This document shows positions 35,175 to 43,797 of a stretch of DNA of 64,000 nt, piece after piece (position 1 is the stretch's first letter; the number at the start of each line of letters is the position of its first letter). Below the pieces are notes generated by a model. The model was not told the DNA's origin and searched no databases. It saw nothing but the letters and a program-made list of their open reading frames with translations. A program made the position numbers and the translations under genes. Origin of the DNA: Megachile rotundata (Eukaryota; Arthropoda; Insecta; Hymenoptera; Megachilidae); NCBI RefSeq assembly GCF_050947335.1, contig NC_134989.1, positions 2,535,501 to 2,599,500 of the forward strand. The letters are read 5' to 3'.

Positions 35175-35865
35175 CTAATCAAAAGAATTAAGGGAACAGA
35201 AAAATTCCTTAAATTTATAGGTCATATTCAAATTGCTCTGCCTCCGTTGAAATTCATCACAAAAATCATCCAGAATAGTCATTTTGAAGCTTCGGGTCTT
35301 TAGTTTTCTATCCTTTATATCAAACATTTTTTAGCCCTTTTATCAGTAATGAAACATACAAAAAATTGCGATGAAAATATTTTAGAATTTTTTCTTTCTT
35401 TTAAGGTTTGTACAGAGGTAGGAAAATTTGTTTGATTAATGCCACTTCTAGTCTGCTGTTCCCTGTTCCTTCCCCTATAATTTGCACGTCCATGAAGATC
35501 GTTTCGATGATCGGTCGCAAAGTTACGAGCTACCAAATCCGAAATAACGCTTTTTCCTTTGATAGTCATTATCTCATGAACCCACCAGCGAACAAAAACT
35601 GTAAGGACGGTTCCAGAAAGCGAAGAGTGTACCCTTCAAAATGGGTATATTAGTTTTTCATTAAATGTTCTTTTTTTGATGCGTAATATTGATGTAAAGA
35701 AACGTCAAAAGACGGTGTTTTTTCCTCAAATTATAAAAGTTACGGTATATTTATAAATAGGTATCGCAATGATGATGCCTAGGTTTTTTTTTTATGCTCA
35801 TAGTGTCCACAAAAAGTATGCGAAGTTTCAAATGGCTCCAATTCTTTGTTCCCTATGATCCAATG
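35175..35865. repeat. Possible non-autonomous element with GGGAACA inverted ends
   Basis: AATTAAGGGAACAGAAAAATT at the left faces CAATTCTTTGTTCCCTATG at the right. The arms are short and imperfect. An 84-codon minus-strand frame (35315-35569) inside has balanced composition but no recognised family. Confidence 0.3.
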
Positions 35866-36504
35866 GTTCAAACTTTATCTATTATCATAACACCATTATC
35901 ATGACCTAATCATAACATAAAACCACCGAAAGTGCTTTCTAGCTAATGAAAATCACATTCAACACGAAATGCAACGTCCCTGCGACTAGACTCAGGTATT
36001 TTACAGCACTTATGAAGCAAAGAGCGGTTTTTGCCTATTAAGCGACTCGTTTTTACTATAACATTCTAACAGAATGTGGGATCGTGGTGGCGTGTGGTTA
36101 AAGAGTGAAATCTACAGGTTAATACCTTTCATTAATTAGGTTTATTCAATTAATGATGAGAAAAAAATTTATAATTAACAATTCAGCGAATATAAAAATG
36201 TATGTATGACTGAATTCTATAAGTAAATCGGAGTATAATAGACTTGTTGTTGTCGTAAATCGCAGAACGGTAGCTAACTACTTGAATTACGCGGTTTTAT
36301 AATACGCAATAAATATACGCAACGCAAAAATATAACGCAATTTTACGATGGATCTAGGTCCTAACAAACTGTCAGAACAATGTTTGATTAATTACAAAAA
36401 CTCTAAAATTTATATTAGACGTGGAACAGTTACACCTTGTTTTGACTCTAAACTAATTAGTTCATGGCCGTTTTCGTCAGAGCACAAATCGACACCCAAA
36501 ATCT

Positions 36505-36912
36505 GATCGCTTAATTGGGGAGCCTGTTGTTCACTGGCTACTAGAACGACCCAACGATGCAGGAACAGGATGAACAGTATAAGTCTAACAGGGTAGCAAA
36601 TCAATTGATCCTAATATAAAATCGTAATTGCTGAACTGCCACCCAAAAGACACGGGCTTCAGAGACCAAGCCGCTCAATAATGCGGAGCCTGCGTTAGCT
36701 GGCTACTAAACTACCCAGAGCGGACTCCGAGAATCTGACGGCGAGTTGATAACTCAGAAAAATAAGAAATATGTATGAGTGACTGGAGAGCTCTTGTTTG
36801 ATGTCTTAGTCCTTTCTGGGGCTGAGCATAGCACTCTCCTTACGGAGTTTCAAATACAAGACCGTTTGAACGGGGAGCCTGCGTTAGCTGGCTACTAGAA
36901 CTACCCAATGAT
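36505..36912 (-). repeat. Three-unit structured module in LTR-A copy 2
   Basis: The GGAGCCTG...GGCTAC...ACCCA core recurs at about 36517, 36684 and 36872. Flanking complementary pairs are ATCG/CGAT for unit 1, CCGCTC/GAGCGG for unit 2 (36671, 36718) and TTGA/TCGA (one G-U pair) for unit 3. Unit 2 has a longer stem here than in copy 1, with both sides changed together. Confidence 0.55.
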
Positions 36913-37067
36913 CGAGTATCCAAATGGCTGATACCCGCTGTCCAGTCAAAACTAAGAATCTTGTAGGCTCTTACCAGTTAAAACTGCTCTAGTTAGTCGC
37001 TTCCTAAGAGGTCTGGCACGTAGTACTTCAAAGATTGTTCTGCGCTCGCAGCCTCTGCTGCACGCCC

Positions 37068-37074
37068 TTTTATA
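37068..37074 (-). promoter_or_regulatory. TATA box of LTR-A copy 2
   Basis: TATAAAA on the minus strand within GGGTATAAAAGGGCG, at the same place as in copy 1. Confidence 0.55.
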
Positions 37075-37621
37075 CCCAGAGAATCATGGGTTTTTCCCGC
37101 TCAAAAAGTAGTTATTCTTTTATTACGCTTTATTTAGTAGCAAATATATATTAGTTTGATTAATAAAAATACGCTTTGATTTATTATTAATTAGTTTCTC
37201 ACAAGTTTTCCCGTTAAATCGTATTCTTAATAATTTTTATATACGCAAATTATAAGTGTTTCAATAGAAGAAATAATTAATCGCAAACAATACATAAAAT
37301 AATAGCTAAAAATATAACGCAATTTATAATGAGTGAATAATTAATAATATATATAATATAAACATTTAAATGATAATTTATAATAACTCTGTTTCGAAGT
37401 ATATCTCTTGTCTCTTTCTAACTAACGCGCGCGCCATCGATCGGTGATCTACTCTAAACAATGTTGCACGCGTGAGCTATCCCATCCCATTACCACGCAA
37501 ATTTTTATGGTGTAGTCGGTAATTTGCGGTCGGTAATAGAATAGAAAAAGATATACGCATTAGCATGTTTCTTTATTTATCGACTGGATTTATTGTGATA
37601 TTTCCGGGGACGTTACAGAAA

Positions 37622-40422
37622 TGTAAACATATCAGTAAGAATTACCGGTAAGTACAGTAATACGAAATATTTGAATTATTTCGTTTGTTCTTGGCTCTGA
37701 ATGGGTTTCAAGGTCATGATATGATACATCATTGAATTCGTTTCGATACACCCTTTCATATGATGTAAAAAAAATATATACCATTCCATTTAAAGAACTG
37801 AAGGTTATCTTCATGTCTCAAAAAAAAGTATAAACACGAAAAAAATATATACTTTGTTATGTTGATTATAAAAAACACTATCACTTTTTCCTCTTTCATT
37901 TTTTTCTCGTACCAGTCGTTTACGAGAAAAACGCTGGCTAGTAAATCTCTGAACACCCTATAGATGGAACAAGAATGAGATGTAGAGATTTTTAAGTCGT
38001 TCCAAACGATTAAATGTAACTGAAACTATTGAAAACGTTATGAACATGATTATTGTGGATTTGACAACGAATAATTGTCGTCAGCGATGAGTTATAGAGT
38101 TTCTGGTACGAATCCACTCGATTTTATGTTTCAAAAATTATCGAAAACAATATTAAAATACGGGTTTTTGTTAATTCGACGACAATCTATATTGATGACG
38201 ACGGGCCACTATCATTAGATCATTGCCAAAAATATAGCCAATTTAGTGTGTCTCATGAGTCTATCCTTATAATTTACAATCTGTAGCATGGTATAAACAA
38301 GCAGACAAAAGAAAAAATGCAGACGAAGTCGCCCTACGAGTCTCACTACGTTTAGTAATTTATACATGTAACGCACAGTACTAAAGAATCAGAAACTAAT
38401 CTGTTACACAAATATAAATGTGAGTCACAAATATGTATAATTTGCTACAGTTTTCTTAAAATCACTAGTATTTGACTAGACATTGTGAAACAATTAGCTG
38501 TCAGAATTAAATATGAGTCTTATTACATTATTGTTTCAATTTCATATGCTGTAATACTTAATTCTTTAATTAATTACATTATTTTATATGGTAATTGTTT
38601 CATACCCAAATTATGTTTATTCTGAATTCGATCTAATTTACATCTTGACAAAAATAAAAATTGCCAAACAAACTATTAAATAATGCTGTTTTTTATGTTC
38701 CTAAGTTAGATCGAAACTTCTTCTAATTAAGTAAAATGCAAATTCAACTAAAAAAGTGTGCATTTCAAAATTTAAATTGTGTCCTAACATGAAGAACGTA
38801 ATTGCAGTTGCTGTTCGAGAGATCTAGTATGCAAAAATTTGTAGTACCTTTAGTACTTACCAAATTACATTATCACAGAGTAGTTCCCATCAACATTTTA
38901 GATGTTTGATGATAACTGAAATTGCACTTCCATTGTGAAACGAGTTTTTAAAAAAGGCTTCAAACGCTGTAACATTGTCAGGATGAGTATAATTCAATCG
39001 GAGGCAATCCTTTCTGCTTTACAAGCATTCATTTCACTCTCCTCTTTTTCTACAGCGTTGTATTTCTACTTTCGACGTTCTATTATCGAGCACAGCTGTA
39101 GTTCGTAATGTAGATCGAAAAACTGACACTTTGCGATAAATAATTAATGATAAATTTTTGTGAACATCCACATTCTTATAACTTTAAGAATCTGATCCGA
39201 CATCCAAAAAAAATGGGTCGTCCAAATTTTAATATAGCAACTAGATATATTGTTGAACTGTTATGTAAATAATATTTTGACTATAAAATAAATTAATTGC
39301 AGTAATTATTTAATTAACTATATCCAGTAACGTGATATATAAAATAAGTAACTTAACTTAAACATTTGTATATTTAATTTAAATTATTCGTGTATTGTTG
39401 GTTATAAGAGGTTATATGGGGATTGTCAGAAAATATAACAAAAACTAATTAGTATTGTATCAAAAAGTTGTATACACGATAAAATTGAGAGCATTATTAA
39501 TAAATTCCAAAATCTACATAAAGTGGAACTTGCTATATTGGCAATATAACAAGTCTAATGAATTTGCAAGTAACTTATTGGTAATTTAAGTTTTAAAATA
39601 ATGTTAAATAAGTCACTCGATATATGATATTGTTACCTATACTTAATTAATTAATTATTCTTAATTTATGTAATTATTTAATTATAATTAAATTAATAAA
39701 TTACATTTAATTATACTTAGAATATTACGAAAGTTTCGTTTTGTAAATTTCCTTTTATAATAATTGATGTAATAATATTTAAAATTTTGCACTGTTTGAA
39801 ATGTTAGACATAGCAACTCTCCTATTTTTCATTTTAATGTATTACATAATTTAATGATCATAAGGGAGCGATTTTGAAATTTTTTAAAGATCTCATTTTA
39901 ATCATTTATACTGTGTATTCATTATTTATAGCCAGATGAATATTTGAATATATACCTAATGTAAAATAACTTTAGAAGGAAGTAATTTTATTCATGTAAA
40001 AGAGCTCATTTACGTTCTCAGTAATCTGTAAATTATGTGCTTCTATGTGCTTGTATATTCATAAACAGTTCCTCGCATGTACGGAATGCTGCAGGTTATT
40101 AAAATTTTTAATCCAAAATTTCATTCGATATAAATTATAAAAGTATAAATATCATAATATTATTACAGTAATAAAATAACTCCTTCATAATCGTAGGAAT
40201 TGTGAGAGGCTAAAAAACTGTAAAGAAATAAGTTTCTACAATAAATATTCCAAAAAGGCATACTGTATTTTTTGAGATTCTTTCCTTCCACTTTCAAACT
40301 TTTTATAAATAATACAAGCACCTATAGTAGGTCAGTCAACATATTATTTATCGTCTCGCGATCGCACGACGCTAAAGGCGAACATCGACTCCTTCGACCG
40401 AAATTCTTTTATTTAACGGTCG
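37622..40422. other. AT-rich interval without recognised gene
   Basis: A short ACACCCT-ended repeat fragment may lie at about 37730-37965. The rest is AT-rich and shows no supported feature. Confidence 0.45.
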
Positions 40423-40454
40423 ATTCTGGAACATTCCAGTCGATGGAATATTCC
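40423..40454. promoter_or_regulatory. Heat-shock element cluster
   Basis: A perfect trimer ATTCTGGAACATTCC (40423-40437) is followed by a dimer GGAATATTCC (40445-40454). The two groups are not in 5-bp phase with each other. A TCGACCG/CGGTCGA inverted repeat lies just upstream and CATATAATAC about 10 bp downstream. This could be the promoter of a lost LTR or of an unseen transcript. Confidence 0.5.
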
Positions 40455-41470
40455 AACGACGCATATAATACTATACACCAAAATTATTTCATTAAAGCAT
40501 TTTAAATTACAGATATAGCTTTAAAAAGGTTCAAAAAAACTTCTTCAAATAAAATTTATTTTTAAAGGTAGTTGGTTTTTACTTTCTTTATTGAATTTTA
40601 TAAAATATGAAAGTATTCAAAATCTCTTGCTACCGGTATAAAATATGTTGCTCAGTTAGTAATTACAATACATATACAGAATCATTAAATTTTTAAATAT
40701 TCGAGACGATGTTATTACTTCAAAAATTCACTACTTCATTTTCTGAAACCTTTTATTTATCTTTTCTATTTTCTTTCCTGCATTTTCTGAAGTACCATTA
40801 CACGCATCTAAAGCGCACATGCATGGCCTTGTGTAACAAACGCGATGAACGTTCCCTTGAAGCATCGAGGCTCTTAAATTACAGTTTACTTTTTAATTTT
40901 AGCAACGCGGTGTCTGCGGTTGATTCATCACATTTCGAATTCAATTACAGGAATAGATATAATGTGTGATATGATGTAATTAAACCGTGTTACGGTCGTA
41001 TTGTGAAGGCGATCGTAACGACTATCGCCTCTACAATACCGTTCTATTGAGTTACACGTTTCAATTCAGCATTTTTCATTCTACCTGTAAATTTCGAAAT
41101 GCATCCACGTGTTCTATTTATTGCTGACATGAGATAAAATCATTTGTGATATATGTCTGTGATAGTCCTAATATAAGAAAAGAACAGTTTGACTTATATT
41201 GATCGACGAAGTGTTAAAAAGTCGTAATACGATGGTACTTGTTGAGAATATTGCCCAAGTAACAACATTAAGACACTCAGTCAAGAAACATTAATCGCAA
41301 AAACATGATCAGTTTCTTTGGTTTAAGAAGATCGTTATTGTATATAATAGTTTGTTACAAAATGTAATAATATATGAATATTAGGCTAACAATAAAAACA
41401 GTAAACTTTTTATGTATATATTTTACATTAAAATCATCGAAATGTGATCAATGTACTTATTTGAACGAAT
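40455..41470. other. Interval without recognised gene; one strong hairpin
   Basis: Contains the hairpin at 40992-41042 described separately. An 86-codon frame at 40709-40969 has no family features. Confidence 0.45.
40992..41042. other. 51-nt inverted repeat able to form a hairpin
   Basis: ACGG-TCG-TATTGTGAAGGCGAT pairs with ATCGCCTCTACAATACCGT. The stem is about 20 bp with a 3-nt bulge, one 2-nt mismatch and an 8-10 nt loop. It is shorter than most animal microRNA precursors. It could equally be the core of a small fold-back element. Confidence 0.5.
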
Positions 41471-41771
41471 CTCACCGAATAAGGTAGTTAAAAATGCCCT
41501 TGTTCCAAATAAAACACTCAATACGACAGACGATAGCATATCCAAAAAGAAACATTTCACAAAATTTAACCCCTTATCTCACCGGTAGAGATAATTAAAG
41601 GGGAAAATTCGAAATTCCGGTATTTGGTCTATTTATCCTATTGTAGCGTACAGGAATAATTGTAAAGCGCGACAAATAAATTAATTATATTCAAAGAGAA
41701 TCAGACGAGAAAATCCTTAGAATTCCCTTTGCGAAATATAATAGAATAGATGGAAATAATATTTAGCGTCG

Positions 41772-41786
41772 AGAACATTCCAGAAA
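41772..41786. promoter_or_regulatory. Heat-shock element trimer in LTR-C U3
   Basis: AGAACATTCCAGAAA, three units in perfect phase, about 150 bp upstream of the TATA box. It could make the LTR heat-inducible; this is inference. Confidence 0.5.
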
Positions 41787-41937
41787 AGCGAATACTTCAG
41801 ATTAATCGAAATTCTGTCGCGATGCGAGAGTTCGTAGGCCGCTCAGCGGAGCGAGAGGCAAGGCGCGACCCGCGAGCCGCGAGCGCGAAACTTAGCGACG
41901 CGTTGTTGATAGCACGGCCGCAGGATAGCAACCGGCC

Positions 41938-41947
41938 TATATAAAAT
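41938..41947 (+). promoter_or_regulatory. TATA box of LTR-C
   Basis: TATATAAAAT followed about 30-40 bp later by GGCAGTCTGG, close to an arthropod initiator. Surroundings are GC-rich, so the box stands out. Confidence 0.65.
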
Positions 41948-41997
41948 AGAGTCGCGCGCCCGGAACGGGCCTATTTGGCAGTCTGGGAGAGAGGACG

Positions 41998-42005
41998 AGG
42001 TAAGT
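41998..42005 (+). promoter_or_regulatory. Consensus splice-donor sequence in LTR-C
   Basis: AGGTAAGT matches the eukaryotic 5' splice-site consensus. It lies about 20-30 bases after the proposed start and 50 bases before the first hairpin, so splicing there would remove the whole array from the transcript. Confidence 0.5.
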
Positions 42006-42054
42006 ACCATCGGCCGCTCTCGGACTAGCCTAGGGAGGACTAGCTAGTAGGAAA

Positions 42055-42677
42055 CTCCGGCAGAAGAGTTCGGCGACCAATACCTGGACGCCTGCTCGGA
42101 GAATAGCTAGTAGGAAACTCTGGCAGGAGAGTTCGGCGAAAATACCTGGACGCCTGCCCGGAGAGTAGAAATAGAGGAAGCTCCAGCAGGAGAGTTCGGC
42201 GAAACACTCCTGGACGCCTGCTTGGAGCAGAGTAAAGAGAGACTCCGGTGGAAGAGTTCGGCGATAATACCTGAACGCCCGACCGGAGGTAAAGGTTTAA
42301 GACCCCGGCAGGAGAGTACGGCAAACCCCTCCTGGACGCCTGCCGTGGGGTAAAGTTTAAGAGACTCCGGTGGGAGAGTTCGGCGACAATTCCTGGACGC
42401 CCACCTGGAGATAACTGTTGATACCCAGGCAGGAGAGTACGGCGAAACCCTCCTGGACGCATGCCTGGTGAATAGGGGGAGAGTACGGGAGTTTGTTCCT
42501 GGACACTCGGTCGACATGGAGAGTTCGGCGAATATTCCTGGACGCCTGTCGACTGAGAGAGGACAGAGCATCTCCTGGACGCCACAGGTAAAGTACAGGA
42601 GAGTACGGGAGAAAACTATTGGTCGCCCATTCGGAATGGAGAGTTCGGAGAGAATACCTGGACGCCATTCGAACGGG
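42055..42677 (+). repeat. Tandem array of hairpins with conserved loop and varying stems
   Basis: Eleven occurrences of GAGAGT(T/A)CGG at 60-bp average spacing, most followed by CCTGGACG. The sequences flanking this loop are complementary in each well-preserved unit but differ between units: CTCTGGCAGG with CCTGCCCGGAG (42118, 42153), GCTCCAGCAGG with CCTGCTTGGAGC (42180, 42217), ACCCCGGCAGG with CCTGCCGTGGGGT (42302, 42339), CTCCGGTGGG with CCCACCTGGAG (42365, 42400), CCAGGCA with TGCCTGG, and CTCGGTCGACA with TGTCGACTGAG (42506, 42547). Most stems have a one- or two-base bulge on the 3' side at the same place. Unit near 42480 and unit near 42600 are degraded. The pattern points to selection for RNA structure; function unknown. 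Confidence 0.8.
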
Positions 42678-42845
42678 AGAGAACAGAGTTACTCCTGGAC
42701 ACCTGGTTGACGAAAGGAAAAGATTAGATAGAGAGAGAGATATAGAGAAAGAGAGAGAGAGAGAGTTATGCATTTGTATGTTCTTTGCGTAAATTGCGAA
42801 AGAGAAGTAACCCCATTAATTCCTGTACGCCTCTCCTAATCTCCG

Positions 42846-42851
42846 AATAAA
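42846..42851 (+). promoter_or_regulatory. Polyadenylation signal of LTR-C
   Basis: AATAAA, about 80 bp before the LTR end and followed by T-rich sequence. Confidence 0.5.
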
Positions 42852-43375
42852 TATTTCTATTTTCCAGAATTCCTGTTATCCTTACGATTTCCTTGTGTCC
42901 GAATATCCTAACCTGTGTATAAGATGGCTACACTATTTAATTGCATAAAAAAATTCTGAAACATTGTGGTCCACATAATGCATATTATGAACATTTTTTC
43001 AGATTTTTTACCACAAATGGTAGTTCCAAAAAATCAAAAACCGAAAGAAAATGAGAAAAAATGCTTTTTTTTATTGAGGATGTTGCAGCACTATTTTTAT
43101 ATTAATGTGGTAATTATATATTGCTATTACTATTATTCCCTTTTCATATTTGGCGGTGATGTGCGCCGTAGTTAAAAATTTATACACCAATACATTCCGT
43201 CAAAAAAGTATTTTCGACTTTGAATTTGCATGCCTTTTTTCCCCAGTATACTTATCAAATAATCTTAAATAGATTCACATTCATAATTGATACAAATAAT
43301 AATATACTACTTAAAGAAATAAAATTCATTTAGTAATTAATTTTAGGTCGTAATTGGTTATATTCCGGAACGTAA

Positions 43376-43475
43376 AATGTTACTGCAGCGAAAGCATTAG
43401 CAGGGAGGTTAGTAGTCCTGCCTTATTATCTGCACATGTTTTTTGGTCGCAGATTCAAGTCCCAGTGGATTTAGT
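43376..43475 (+). ncRNA. tRNA-like segment, possible SINE head
   Basis: AGATTCAAGTCCC at 43451-43463 fits a polymerase III B box. GCAGG...CCTGC upstream can form an anticodon-like arm, and TTAGCAGGGAGG could be a poor A box. A T-rich run follows at about 43495. It does not fold into a full tRNA by eye. It lies in the extra sequence of MITE M2 copy 2, which fits a SINE insertion. Confidence 0.3.
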
Positions 43476-43797
43476 TCTTCCATGTTATGTTTTTCATTTT
43501 TTTTAATCTTTTGTAATAATAATGTAGATTCAAAGTATTGTTGAATAATTGTTATACATTTCTGTATCTACAGGGTACAAAGAACCTGCATACAATATGC
43601 ATACATATACAGTAGTTTTTAGTATAAGAGTATACATATATATAATACTATTACTTTTTATTCTATGAATGGACAAATGTATAAAAATTGAAACGTGGTG
43701 TGAGTTGTCTTTTTTGGATATGCTATTGACACACCCAGTATTGGGTGTTTCAGTCGGCTCAAGGGCACATTTGACTACTTTATTCGGTTAAACTCTT

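Larger units (their letters stand above)
35970..37617 (-). mobile_element. LTR-A copy 2: long solo LTR with GAAA target duplication
   Basis: 1648 bp, beginning TGCAACGTCCCTG and ending CGGGGACGTTACA, with GAAA on both sides (35966-35969 and 37618-37621). TG/CA ends, terminal inverted GTCCC motifs and a 4-bp duplication fit a solo LTR. On the minus strand the order is U3 (about 540 bp), TATAAAAGG (37068-37074), a long transcribed part with three structured modules, AATAAA (36141-36146) and a 170-bp tail. The roughly 900-bp distance between TATA and AATAAA implies an unusually long R region. No internal sequence remains. A DNA-transposon origin is a weaker alternative. Confidence 0.75.
41642..42932 (+). 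mobile_element. LTR-C: solo LTR with CTAT target duplication and hairpin array
   Basis: 1291 bp, beginning TGTAGCGTACAGG and ending AAGATGGCTACA, with CTAT on both sides (41638-41641, 42933-42936) inside the older MITE. TG/CA ends with TGTAGC/GCTACA symmetry and a 4-bp duplication identify a solo LTR. In order it holds a heat-shock trimer, a GC-rich U3, a TATA box, a likely start near GCAGTC (about 41979), a strong splice-donor sequence, the hairpin array, a (GA)n run and AATAAA. No PBS or coding part remains. Reading frames across the array (42040-42585 and others) follow the repeat and are not genes. Confidence 0.88.
41471..43797. mobile_element. MITE M2, copy 2 (old, interrupted)
   Basis: The left end (CCGAATAAGGTAGT, TGCCCTTG, GATAGCATATCC, CCCCTTATCTCACC) and right end (GGATATGCTATTG, CAAGGGCACATTTGAC, TTTATTCGG) are diverged versions of the arms at 8038-8721. 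The interior keeps AAAAAATCAAAAACCGAAAG and the GTGCTGCAACATCCTC region in inverse. LTR-C sits inside, and about 350 bp of further extra sequence near 43210-43640 includes a tRNA-like segment. Confidence 0.75.

Noticed and set aside
42055..42677. Possible CRISPR-like array.
   Set aside because: Spacer-like parts pair across the loop and the setting is a eukaryotic LTR; no cas genes.
42000..42700. Hammerhead-type ribozyme in the LTR-C hairpins.
   Set aside because: No CTGATGA core is present in the units.
42040..42773. Repetitive proline/serine-rich frames of 138-181 codons across the LTR-C array.
   Set aside because: The repeat forces them; three overlapping minus-strand frames are open at once, and stem covariation explains conservation better.
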